DNA from: Symbiodinium natans
Taxonomy: Eukaryota; Sar; Dinophyceae; Suessiales; Symbiodiniaceae
Assembly (NCBI GenBank): GCA_905221605.1
Contig: CAJNDS010002378.1
Location: 285,001 to 349,000 of the forward strand
Direction of reading: 5' to 3'
DNA: 64,000 bases
Positions 45,134-56,222 of this stretch are shown here, piece by piece. Position 1 is the first letter of the stretch. Each line of letters opens with the position of its first letter. A program made the translations under genes and the position numbers. A model generated the notes under the pieces. It saw only the letters and a list, made by a program, of their open reading frames with translations. It had not been told where the DNA came from and did no database searches.

Positions 45134-46185
45134 TGCAAGGCCCAGGAGGCTGCGGAGTCACTTGAACTTTGAAACCTGTAAGGCTTGAAGTCTTCAAGCG
45201 GAACCTAAAGCCCTCCAGCCTTCATCCAGCCTTCAAGGCCCTGAAGCATGATTATTTAAAGCTTCCAGACTTGATGAAGTCTTGATGGATGGGGTAATTG
45301 GTTATTCTGGAAGTAGTGGATATTTGCGGGAAGTGTAGAATATGGATGATGTAATCGGACATTTCTATACTGGTCTTGGTAATGGGGAAGTAGTGGCGAT
45401 GTATTGGGTGAGATGTAAGTGGGGAGTGTAGGAATAATCTTCGAATGGGTGGGCTAGTGGTGGGCTGGTGGAATTATCACCCAAAACGGGGCTGACGCTG
45501 GGAAGGTACAAGCGCCTTGAGTGGTGCAAAGCAAGGGGAGTAGATGCCGTCGCCCCACTCGGCCGCAGGCCCGATGCCCTGATTCCAGGGGGACGGCAGG
45601 TGCTACTAGACCATGCCAGGCGATTTGCTCACAAGTTCGCGATCATTGGCTGCCAGCTGAGACGTGATTCAGCATCTCACTGTGCCCGTATGGTTTGTAT
45701 GGCGAGAGCATGAGGTGATCACAGCTATTGGACCTTCGAGGATATGCAGGCATCAAATTGTGTGGACTCTGCATCCACGGTCATTCTTGCAGAGTGCATC
45801 CCGCAGAAGAGTGGCACATGCATGCACTTGCTTCGCCGCAGCTGCAGATATTTGATGGGTTAGATTTTTTCGAGTTTCTTGATTGGGATGTCTGCTGAGG
45901 TTGGGAGAGAATCACTCATTTCCATACACGATCAGAGTTCTTTCGGAGTACCTTCAGAGTACTGTCAGAGACTTCTGTTCTCGTGCTTTTGCCTGGTATG
46001 GCTTCATGGGTGTGGCTCCATGCTGCAGCGTGGAACCTGCTGCCAAGGTCGGAACCCGCAACGCTATAGCGGGGAAGTAGCCAGTGCACGACGCATCCAA
46101 ATGGAGGGCAAAAACCAACGCATTCTGTTCAAACCATGGCACGAATCGAAGGGTAATCAGCCACGCTCTGAGCGCTGAACTAATT
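45134..46185. other. Stretch with one weak ORF
   Basis: 45285-45460 is unusually G/T-rich with few C. A + frame at 45477-45713 (LGRYKRLEWCKARGVDAVAP) is moderately protein-like. I see no recognisable gene. Confidence 0.3.
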
Positions 46186-46190
46186 GTACT

Positions 46191-46582
46191 ATTCACATAT
46201 ATATACTTGACATAAAGAGATAAACTTACCAAGTGTAGGTATATATATATATATAGATAAAACTACATAATATTTCTAAGGTAAGCCTAAAGATCCGAAG
46301 GAGCCGGCCAACTCAGCGAGCTCAGCGAGCTGGGGCAAGAACAGCGCGCCTTCGGGGAATTCGGTGAACGCCGAGGAGGAGCTCCTGGAGAGGCTGCGCC
46401 TGGCACTGAAGGCCAGGGAGGGCCCTCTGTAATCCCTTAAAGGGTATATACATAATACATATATATATATATAGATATATTTGTCCATATATTGATATGT
46501 AGATATAAAACCCCTGAAAGGGTACATATATATATATATATAGATATAAATCTATGTAATCCCTTGGAGGTTATATATATAA
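46191..46582. repeat. Clustered (TA)n tracts, some in an imperfect duplication
   Basis: TA tracts occur at about 46196-46256, 46455-46480 and 46525-46545. The latter two share flanking words: an AGGGT-type sequence before, GATATAAA after, and GTAATCCCTT both upstream of the first and downstream of the second. They flank and fill the intron of the PH-like gene. Confidence 0.85.
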
Positions 46583-47368
46583 AATTTGTTTTTGTAGGTC
46601 CCCACTTCCCTCGTTCCCTACGAAGAACCAGGGGGGCAAGGGAGAGGGACGGGGTCGAAGGAAGCCGTTTTGGGGCTGTGAAGGGGGGGAAATGTTTTGT
46701 GAGGTGTTTCGTCATGCAAAGTGTGTTGCGTGCACGGGGTGATTCCAGTGTGCTCTTGTTCACAGGACGCGCGTCTTCGTCTCCGGGATTTGCCGGAGGT
46801 GAGCTCCCCCGAATTTCCGAAGCTCCTCCAGGAGCTCGGCTTCCCGTTGGCTTTGGAGCGTGTGAAGATTGCCAAAGCTGTCGCAGCCCTCACAGCCCTT
46901 CGTGACCGCAACGAGGCAAAGGATGGTGATGGGGATGCCACTGATGCCAATGATGCCAATGATGCCAAGTTCGACACGTGGCAATATCATGAGATGTCAA
47001 AGGGTCAAAAGGCTGAAGCCAAATCCATGGTGAAGGACTTCGTCAAAGCCATGGTTCATGGCCGGTCTCTTCAACGACTGAGCATGGACTCAGGCGAACT
47101 TCAAGATGTCCAGGTGTCATTGAACAAGAAGGTAGATCGGCTAACTATTGAAGCTGGTGCGGGCTACCCTGTTGTTGCGGATCTTTGCGACATACTCGAC
47201 GTCGTGCCCTTGGAGCCGGACCTGACAGTCATGGTCAAAACTTGCGAGTCCGAAACATGCCTGCTCTTCTCAACCGTGGAGGAGCGTGACGCTTTCACGA
47301 ACGCCTTGGGCATCTTGTCGCAAGTGGCGCAGCGGGGGAAGCCCCAGAATGACGGCTCGAGTCGCTGA
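46280..47368 (+). CDS. PH-like domain protein (possibly related to alveolate ISP-type proteins)
   Basis: Two exons join in the same frame: about 46280-46417 and 46766-47368 (stop TGA), across a 348-bp intron with an apparent GA donor and the AG|G acceptor TTCACAG. The first gives a Ser/Asn-rich linker and EEELLERLRLALKAR. The second continues DARLRLRDLPEVSSPEFPKL, a helical segment, a short Asp/Ala/Asn repeat (DANDANDA), and then a compact domain. That domain reads VKDFVKAMVHGRSLQRLSM, VQVSLNKKVDRLTIEA, DLCDILDVVPL and CLLFSTVEERDAFTNALGIL. This strand order plus the C-terminal helix resembles PH domains. A link to inner-membrane-complex ISP proteins is only my impression. The start is upstream and unseen. 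The 3' region to about 47700 is probably UTR. Confidence 0.6.
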
Positions 47369-47904
47369 ATGAAGTGATGGCTGCTTCGGACCGACCGTGG
47401 GTTCGACAGTTTTTTTTGCAGAGCAGAATTGACATGCTTCCATAGATTTCTAGACTTGCCGAATGTAGGTTCGGTTTCCTCATGCCGCTCTGTCAAACAG
47501 TCGGTCAACAAAGCTTTGTCCATGGCATGTTTTGAACCAATTCAGGCTGCAACCCTACCATCATCGGTTGAGTGTTGCCTTGCAGGATGTGAGTCCCACT
47601 CTTGGTCACTACATGAGCCCCTGACGATTTTTTGTTCAGAGTGGGCATTCCATTCCCCGTGGCAATCCTGCATAAATCCTAGTTGAAACCTACGCGCGCA
47701 GCGTAGGCAGGTAATTGAGTCTGGGGCTCGCATGGAGAGTTGCGGAACTCAGTCCCCACCTTTTTTCCGGAAATCGGCGGCTGTTGGAGTGGGAATCTGA
47801 AAGAGACGCTTTGAACTGAGAGCCTCTGAGAGAACTAAGAGTGATATGAGTGATGGTGGCGACTCGGTATCCAGGAGACTGAGAAGGGAGTCTTCACTGC
47901 CGAG

Positions 47905-48005
47905 GCCAGTTTCGGCAGATCTTCTTGGCCAGTCTCATGCCAATATTGGAACGTGAGGTCCGGATCTTGAAGCCTTCCAGCGGCTTCCAGATCTACAGAG
48001 ACAGC
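47905..48005 (+). CDS. Possible exon, unknown product
   Basis: A + frame reads LASLMPILEREVRILKPSSG and then FQIYRD, with an AG acceptor just before. It is convincing as helix plus strand, but no family is recognised. The next exon was not located with confidence. Confidence 0.3.
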
Positions 48006-48554
48006 GCCTCCTGCCTGTTTGTGCCTGTTTGTGCCTCTCTCCCCCCGGTTCTCGGAATGCACAAATGGAGATGGGTGCAAGGAGACTTCGAGCAGGGCTT
48101 CTACCCCGCAGCGCAGGCGCGAACCTAAAGTGGCGCATCCGGGGTTCCACCACGTTCCACAAGGTTCCGCAGTGTTCCGCAATGTTCCACATCCACATGA
48201 GCCCCGGATCCCCGCTAGCCCCCCATTGAGCGCTCTACCAGTATTGTAGCACTGTAGCAGTTTCCGGTGCCGTAACTCTATCGTCACCCTGATTCGGCGG
48301 CTGCCTATCCTGCACAAGATCACCATCGCTATAGTAGTGCCGGTGTCCGCAACTGTTTCAGAATGCTACAACGGCTGAGCAAGTTCATCTCATGCTAGAT
48401 TGTCGAAACTTGAACTGTAGTGTCTGTTTCCACGAGATACGAGACTCAGGCAAACCACGGGGGAGCGGACCAGCAGATTCTAGGCTCAGAATCTTGAATG
48501 GAGCTGTTGCAGCTGAGGCTTCTTTGCAAGACTTCTTCAGAGCTCCCTTACATT

Positions 48555-49457
48555 CTACAGGTCCAGATGAGCTGGGTCATGGCTCGAGTTGGGAGCTCCA
48601 GGGCAAAGCCCGTGCCCAAGTTCAGACCCGAAACGAACCGTCACGAATTGGTACTTCTTTTTCGCTGCTCCGATAAATATTTCCCGAAAGCATCGGAAAG
48701 CCAACAGCGGCACACTCAGGTTGGCGACGTTTTCAAGATCACCTTCAAGCGGCACGTTCGACGTGGCCAGGCCGTTCTTCGCCGACAGCAGATTGTCGAC
48801 CATAAAACAATATTTCAATATGGAGCTTAAGGACCTTGATAGAAATCCAAAATGTTCTTCGAATCTTTGCAGGACATCCGGAGTATTGGTACCAGCCTCG
48901 GTCACCATCCCCGCTATGTCCGGCTGTGTATTGCTGTGTGCTTGGGAGTTTTTCAAGTTTCGCTGCCGCCGAGCCGGACTCGATGACATTAAGCCATATT
49001 GAGCCTCAGTGCCAAACTCTTGATCTCACCATCAACATCCACTTGTCCACGGATCTGATGATCTGCGGCTTTCACATCGACGTGGCGATGGTGTCTCAAT
49101 GAATCTGGCACTTCCCAACGTGTTCCCCTGGGGCACAGGCCCGGATAGCAACTTAGGAGGGATGAAGCCGACAAGCGTAGCTGCTTCTTGAGGGGTGTTC
49201 GCAAGAACGCCGAACACTTGTTCAATTGTGGAACAAGCGGCATCCCATTCCGGTGTCCACAAACAATAATTCAGGGCCCAAACGGACGATTCCATGGTAG
49301 CAATGTAGTTTGCTACGGAGCCTCGGACGCCTGCGGACGCAAGAAATGAGCCCCCACTTCCGCAACGAAATCCTGATCCTGGGAAACCAGACCAGAACTG
49401 GCTCGGTCCAGACAGAAGGGCTCGGAGTTTGTTTTGCTGATAAACATTTTGGCACAC
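48555..49457. other. Region open on both strands, coding strand undecided
   Basis: On + at 48561-48830, after an AG|G acceptor, a frame reads VQMSWV...PKFRPETNRHELVLLFR. A following segment starts at 48873 (DIRSIGTSLGHHPRYVRLCI). On minus, 48989-48555 reads LQRFEEHFGFLSRSLSSILK, and 49457-49032 reads ANYIATMESSVWALNYCLW and QVFGVLANTPQEAATLVGF. The two minus segments share a frame but are separated by two stop codons. Both strands look plausible. Neighbouring genes are +, yet the minus segments are the smoother reading at 49.0-49.45 kb. Confidence 0.25.
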
Positions 49458-50417
49458 ATCTGCTAGTCATGATGCAGTAACACTGTGTTTCGTGCTAGAG
49501 TTTGCACAATGCGCCGCATTGCGCCAAACAAGGCTGGGAACACGTGCGACACGAGAAGGTCGACTTTGAGGATACTTGGAGAGTTTGGGGAGTTGATGGG
49601 TGCAGGGTTGGCCTTGCGCGTTAGCCATTGCCGGTGGGCCTAATGATGGTAAGGAGCTGTCCAAGTCTCACAAGTACTACCTTGCCCCTGAGCTGCAATC
49701 CAGTGGAGCGCCCTGCACCACACTGCACCATATTGCACAATTTTGCACACCAAAAAGCACGGAGAGAGGGAGCACAGCTGATTTCTTTCGTGGCGCTTCG
49801 GTGCTCTGTTCACAACTCCAAAGAGCCTGCTGGCCTCCGTGGCCTTAGCTCACGAGGTCGGTTCCTGGAACCAGTTCCGCGAGTGCAAGGAGCATCTCGC
49901 ACTGTTGAAGAGAGATGCTTCGGGGCCTCCAAAAAAAGTGAGAACCTTTCTCCAAAAGCTGATGTCACAGCTCTTAAGATTTAGAAGTTTAGGTGTAGTT
50001 TAGGCGTTTTTGTGAGCTTTTACCTTTCAAGTGAAAGGTGCGCCTCGAAGCCCTCAAGTGCGGGAGCTGTGACGAAGAACTTGCACTCAGTGGCTCCAGA
50101 GTTCTTCTGTAAAGCCAGTCCGATGAAGCTGGAGGGTCGTCACACATGCGCTGGCCAGTGCAATGGTCTGATGGTTCATTCGGGAGCCGGATTCAGCACT
50201 TACCCGGACTCCAAGACAGGGAGACCAACAGGAGGCAAACCGCACAAAACCAGCACACATTCTGGCTTTTTGCCAGGGGGGCCTAGGGGACTGTGTGCAT
50301 GCCCCTCGACCTCCTAGCAAGCAGCACATACAGCGGACAAACAGCACGTTCTTGTTAGCGATGCATGACACACCCCTACAGTACTTATTCCGTCGTCGAT
50401 GAACTGCACGTGAGGAG

Positions 50418-51823
50418 ATGCTGGCCGAGGAGGAGGACCAGGATGAAGGAGCTAGCGAAGGTGAAGCCAAAGAAGGTGGACGCGAAGAAAGCAGAGAAAG
50501 GACAAAGGTCTTCAAGCAGGACGTGAGTCTTTGTGAACGCTTTCCTCTTCTCTCTTTGTGTCTGCGTTTTGTGTGTGCACCGACTCCGGGGCTAAACTTG
50601 TTTTTGTCCATTTCGTAGGTGTCTGCTTCTGTCTTTGCATGTGCATGCAACAGTCTTGGTTTTGTGTCTGTTGGCGCGCAAGAAGTTCATCTTCAAGACG
50701 CAGAGACGCAGAGTTGCACATGAAGGAGTTCACTGTGGGGAAGACTGGTAAAGAGAAGTTTCAGATCCTCTTGAACTGCAACTTCTTAGCCCGCGCACCA
50801 AGCGTCAGCATGGAAAGCAGAGTCTCGTCTACCGCCAAAGCACTTGAAGCCCAGGCCGCCGTGCATCCCGACGTCGAACTAGCCACCATGGCCACTCAGC
50901 TTGTGAAATCCGCAGCGGAAGCTAGTGGAGCAGCTAGCGCAACCTTAGAGCGAGAGTTTGTCAGCGAGAGCCACTCTATCTACCAGCGTATCTGATCTTT
51001 CAGTTCTTGTCGATGGTTTTCCTGCCTTCAGAAGCTATACACGACCAAAACCGATCTGTTTGCTGACATCTCTGATACCCCGCCCTGTTCATCTACCCAT
51101 CCGTGTTCTTGTCTCTGTCTTAGAGCGGATCTCGAAAGGGCTGCCCTCCCAGTCCATTAGTACATGCTGGCATCTATGGGATCCAGTATGGGGAGAGCGA
51201 GGGAGGGTGTGGGCTCTGGACAGACTGGCTACGAGCTCATGGGTCCGGATGATGCAGGCCGGGGGGACTTCAATCACAGCCATAGCATGCATCTGTTCCT
51301 TCCTCCAGCCTCTGGGCAAAGACCTGGCCTGTCATAACACCGACCGTTTGATGAAAGGACAGGGTTGTCAAGGATGCATAGAAACGGAGCATGTCAGGTT
51401 CTGGAAAGTATTGGGCCATTGGCATCTCAGAGCAGCTTCAGCAAGGCAAGCTTGGCAGACGGGTTCACATGCAGGCTGCAGGACCCTATGACCCCAGATG
51501 GATCAATTGCGCAACTGACATGAAAGCGAAAAGTATCCGGAGCCACAGGCCCCCCAAAGTGACTCCAAGTGCCAGGTGATCACGTCATGGTTTACCTGGA
51601 GCTTTCTGGGGGGCTGCCTAGCCGTGTCTGGTGGGAGAAGTTTAACTCGCCGGATGCAGCAGCCCCGGAAAGATGCAGAGTTACAGATGATGTGCCAAGA
51701 GCGCAAGAACAGAGCTTTCTGGCTAAAGCGAAGTCTAAGGCTCATCAAGAGTACCTTGCCGCGGGTTCCCAGCGTGTCTTTGAAAGGCCTCGCACACGCT
51801 CTTTCATGGGCTTGAAGTCTTGA
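50418..51823 (+). CDS. Tentative multi-exon gene, acidic N-terminus, unknown product
   Basis: An acidic segment at 50418-50521 (MLAEEEDQDEGASEGEAKEG) is followed by a likely intron. Next comes a clear coding stretch from about 50690 to 50993: RDAELHMKEFTVGKTGKEKF, ILLNCNFLARAPSVSMESRV, and an Ala/Ser-rich helix LVKSAAEASGAASATLERE. A third segment after an AG at about 51577-51821 reads DHVMVYLELSGGLPSRVWWE and ends at a stop; a second frame over the same bases is also open. The family is not recognised. Confidence 0.42.
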
Positions 51824-52083
51824 AGGTAACATTATTGGTCTCCGTTGAAAACAGGCACATGCGCCTCATGGGCCTGATTCCATGGCAGAGCGATGAAAAG
51901 CCTAGTCCTTAGCTTCCTTGAAGTCTGCTGTTACGATCACTTTTCTGCCATTGTTGCCACTTGCACCTTGGTTTAGAAGCAGGCCAGCCAGACTGGCCAA
52001 TCCTCCAGAATGGTATGGGGGCGGTCGCGACAGAGAGGCCTCAGCCGACATTTAAAAGGCCTTAGCTCGGCTGCGTCCCTAAC

Positions 52084-53210
52084 CTAGTGGAGCGTGGCGT
52101 TCATAGACCGCTCGCGAAGAATCCGCAGGTGCGGTTTAATCAGGTCTACTTGGCCGTGAGCACATAAGAAAGCATGTCTTGCAATGAGCCTCTTTGCAGA
52201 GCGCTCTGCCAGGACTTGTTCATGAAAAATGTCTTCGTGTTGACTCCGGAGCGGCAGGGATGCAAGTTCTGAGGCCATCGTTAAAGAAGTTTGCATTCTT
52301 ATTCTGCGGCCGCAGGAAATGCTGGATCCCAACTACTCGAAGAACGACGCTGGCTTGCACATGCATGAGCACTCTCGGTCAGTTGCCTCACGGATGCGGT
52401 CTGAATCACTCCCCTACCAGCAGAAATAGGCAGACACGTGTTTATGGGTTCATCGCGTGTGCTGTGCGAGTCATGCGAGTCTCAGGAGCAGAAAGAGGAG
52501 GCATTCGCACTAGCTGACAAGTGACTCGCCGGTTTCCGGGCTGGAGGCTGTGGACGTGAGTTTGTAGGGCTTTGGCCCGGGCCTTTGGCCGCTTTGGCTG
52601 AGCCTGAGCCTGGTCCTTCACATGCTCTGCAAATTTCTGCAACAAGCTCGTCGTGACCTTGATCATTGATAATGCATCCGTGGCACATGCCGCGTGCCCC
52701 GCGCAAGCTGGGTGGCTTGCTGAGTGGCCACGACGTAGGAGTGAGAGCATTCGCTGCGCGGGTCAATGAATATGTTGAATACGGCTAAGTGTCTGCTCTT
52801 TGTGATGTGCAGTCTGCTCTGACCATCGAGCTCCATGGTCTTATAGCCCCCGAGCTTCTAGCTTGACATGTTTTACTCGCTTAGCAAAAAGCCACGCTGC
52901 AGAATGCCACACTGCCTTGTCCATGTTTGTGCGAGGGTACTTGTCTACTTCTTGTGGCCAGATTTCTACAAAGATGGAAAGCCAGCACGCGGCACGCGCC
53001 AGCATGCCCATTGGTTCTGAAGGGATATCCTTGACATCTAGGGAAACGGTATCGAGTGCGGAACGAGGAGGGAAGGAGGCAGAGTTGTTTGTTGTGGATG
53101 CAGATTCGTTTTTTCTGCTTTGGATCCGGCATGACTTGAGAACAGATTTCAGGCTCGTAGGATTGACGGCTTTGAAGAGCTTCCCAGCTTGAAATCGCAT
53201 CGTTCAACAG
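52084..53210. other. Region open on both strands at 52.84-53.20 kb, otherwise empty
   Basis: At 52841-53200 both a minus frame starting with ATG (MRFQAGKLFKAVNPTSLKSV) and a + frame are open over 100 codons. Neither shows a domain. The remainder has only short frames. Confidence 0.25.
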
Positions 53211-53478
53211 CCTTCTAAGATTCTAGGCCAGCATCTATAGACCTTCCATTCATCAAAAAATTGACTTCCGGGGTCCTAGACTACATTGACTACATGTAAG
53301 CAAGGGGATGAGAATCAGAGCAAGATGGCAGCAGAGCCTGGCTCTTCCCTGTAAAGCATGTCATGGAACCCTGAGCCGCTTTCAGAGGAAGAGGTGTCAT
53401 ACTATGCAAGAGACGCTGGGAGGAATTTATCCGGTGTGCGCTTGTTGCAGTGCACCTCTGGGATTTCTTCGCCCTCTG

Positions 53479-53513
53479 TTTTTTTTTTTTTTTGGGGGGG
53501 GGGGGGGGGGGGG
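53479..53513. repeat. T15-G20 homopolymer pair
   Basis: Fifteen T residues are followed directly by twenty G residues. The pair ends 19 bp before the acceptor of an EF-hand exon, in the position of a polypyrimidine tract. Confidence 0.97.
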
Positions 53514-53532
53514 CGCCTGTTTTTGTGTTCAG

Positions 53533-56044
53533 GAGTTGAACCTGACCTCGGAGCAAGTAGTGGAGTTCAAGCAGGCTGAGAACGCCTTAGAACATTCTCA
53601 ACTGAACGAGCTGGGAACCGACAGGTCTTCGACGAGTATATGGAGGATCTTGATGGTGCTGCCGGCTCAGCTGCCTCAGCTAGCGCAGTCCGCAGTCCGA
53701 GTGCTCCCTTGACAGTGCACAGCACGGGTGCGCCAGTGGACCAGAGACAGGGAGAATGAGTTTTGACGATCCTTGAGATGGGTTCCGACACAAGCCTATG
53801 GAGCCACCAAGCTGTTGTCTTTCACAAGGACGAGCGCAAGCTCAAGCGCCAGAGAGTTTGATCGTAACTGTAGGAATAAGAGACAAAGTGCGGAGGCAGA
53901 AGAGCATGAAAAGTTGCATGAGGCTCTGACTCGGAAGAACATCGGCAATCTGGTCCGTGCAGTTGGCTTAAACCCGTCGAAGGCCAGGCCTTGAGCGACA
54001 CTCGAAAAGATCCGAGGGCGTGCAGCATCATGAAGAATCGTGACTCGAGGGGTGTCCTTGAGCTTCGCATGTGTCGTTTGTCACCACTTATACCCTGCGC
54101 TCTTGCCAGTCGGATCTCAATGCCATCATCAAGCAGGCCGCTGCAAGAAAGCTTGTTCTTCTTCTCACTATTATTAATTTCATTATTCTCATTATTTTGA
54201 TTATTGCTATAATTCTTCTTCTTCTTCTTTTTGTTTTTTCGATTTTTTTTTTATTTGTGCGTGCTTGCGTGCATCTGAATGTGTTGCTTTATTTGATCTT
54301 CGCACACCTTCGCTTGGGCTGCGATGACTCGTTTGCCAATCTTTGGTTGCAGTCTGATAAGGTGGAGGATGGTCTACCGGTGCAGTATGGTGGAAGCGAT
54401 GCTGTTTGTTCGCCATCGCTGGTTCACTCTTCCTTTTGCTTTTGTTTCTGCTTTCCTGGCCTCTGTACTGCCTTTGAGGGTGTTCAAAGATGTCGCAGTA
54501 GTTACGCCATGCTACCTGCGCAGTGCATCGAAGAGCTTCGTGGTGGAAACCTGGCACTGACGCAGTGAAGCCATGCCTCCCCCTACTACCTTACCTCGCC
54601 TGGGCAAACATCGGATGTGTAGACTCCAGCTGAAGCCCAAATCGAACTGTAGACATTCCCAGCTACCACTTGCCCCGGCCATGGAGGCAGACTCCGACGG
54701 GAGTGGTGACCTTGATTTCGAGGAATTCATGATCATCGTGGCGCAAGTGCGTCGCCGGCATGCTTTTCTAGGATTCAGGAGTCAGGAATGCAGTGCATCT
54801 GGAAGCATCTGCTAGCATTTAATGCTAGCAGTTCGTTCCCTGCGCTGATAGCGCATGGAGCTTCGGCACTTTAAACCCTAAGTATCATCTGCTGGTGCAC
54901 GCTGCACCAGGATAGCCATGACCCCGACGCCAACGGAGGAGGACTTCGATGGAGAGCTGTAGCATTCGGAATCGAGGAAAGTTGAGCTACTGAGAGATAC
55001 ACATATTGATATTTGAGCTACTCCGGTGGAGGAGTACGAGCGTGACATGCGTGAGCTGTATCGTGTCGGCAAGCATCACGCAAGATCTCACGAATGCTGT
55101 GGCAGTCCTAAACTGTAAACTGCGTTCATTCTGTGCGGTGACAACGTGAACAGCTGAGATTTGAAGCGATTGACCGTCGGAGCCTCAAGTCGTTTTTTGC
55201 TGCAGTCGCTGTTCCAGATTCTGTAAGCAGCTTTGCACGTTTTGGTGATTTTGGGTTCCCCTTCTTCTCCAGCACCTATCCTAATGGAGCCTCAAAAATG
55301 CCAAAGACAAAACAAGCAAAGGAAAGCTTGGCTTTTTGCCACTGTTGCCCTTGACCGGTCCTTGCATGATGCCATTTCCTCATTCACCCTCTGTCAAACT
55401 GATGTCTATCCGAGTTTGTCCACGAAAGTCTGATTCGAGAAGTAAGTTGGCAAAGATCCCGCGCAGCCCAAGCCGGAACGAAGGGCTGTCCTCTCAGACT
55501 CTGCTCTCCCACTCGAACTCTTCTTCTCCTCTGCGCAGTCGATGGCAGCGGATTCATCAGCTCACGAGAGCTGCCGGGATGCCCAGAGCAGTGGACCGTA
55601 TTAGGATCACAAGTCTGGCGCCAGACTTAGGGTCGCTTTGAGGCGTTTAGAGGGGATCGACATATGTAAGGCTCAAGATGGTGTGCGGGGGGGGGGGTCG
55701 AAACGGGCACTGCGGTCTCTCAGAGTCTATCGTAGGGGGGGGGGATTGTTTGTCAGCTCTAAGGATTGTGGCTCTCAGTACGAAGGGCCCAGAGCCCATG
55801 GAGCCGGATGAGGCATCCTGCCGCAACGCTTGTGTGCCATCAACAGGCCCACGTGAGGTAGAGCTGCCAGAATTGTGAGACTTGTGAGGTGAAGAAGGTA
55901 CTGGGTCGAATTGACAAAGATGGCGATGGAAAGATGAATTTCAGGGAGCGCTCTGCTCTTAAGAGTATCTGAGAAATCAGAAATAGTTGGTTCAGCTTCG
56001 GTTTCTGATCTTGGCAGGAGTTCTGCAAAATCATGGACGGCTGA
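53533..56044 (+). CDS. Calmodulin/centrin-like EF-hand protein, multi-exon
   Basis: Exons inferred: 53533-53574 (LNLTSEQVVEFKQ), from 53625 (VFDEYMEDLDGAAGSAAS), about 53933-53982 (LTRKNIGNLVRAVGLNPSK), 54110-54136 (SDLNAIIKQ), 54687-54746 (ADSDGSGDLDFEEFMIIVAQ), about 55012-55067 (VEEYERDMRELYRV), 55539 to about 55572 (DGSGFISSREL), 55889-55945 (VKKVLGRIDKDGDGKMNFR) and 56018-56044 (EFCKIMDG, stop). Segment order matches calmodulin residue by residue. Two loops are canonical: DSDGSGDLDFEE, and DKDGDGKMNFR with its twelfth residue Glu supplied by the last exon through a GA-AG intron. The third loop lacks visible first residues, so a micro-exon may be missing. The first loop is poor and is followed by an Ala/Ser-rich insert. 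The second intron boundary implies an intron of only 50 bp. It is a calcium sensor; its target is unknown. Confidence 0.85.
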
Positions 56045-56159
56045 CAAGACGCATGAGGGGAGCACTTCTACAACAACCAGAAGACACCTCTAGACACCTC
56101 TGAGGCATCTGCTTCGAGCTCTGACAATTGGCCCCCCCTTCACGGAGAAGAGTCTCTTG

Positions 56160-56222
56160 CGACATTCGCCCTCTACGATATTCGCCCTCTGCGATATTCG
56201 CCCTCTGCGATATTCGCCCTCT
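56160..56222. repeat. 16-bp tandem repeat, about 4 copies
   Basis: The unit is CGATATTCGCCCTCTG, with the first copy slightly diverged. It lies downstream of the EF-hand gene, in non-coding sequence. Confidence 0.9.
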
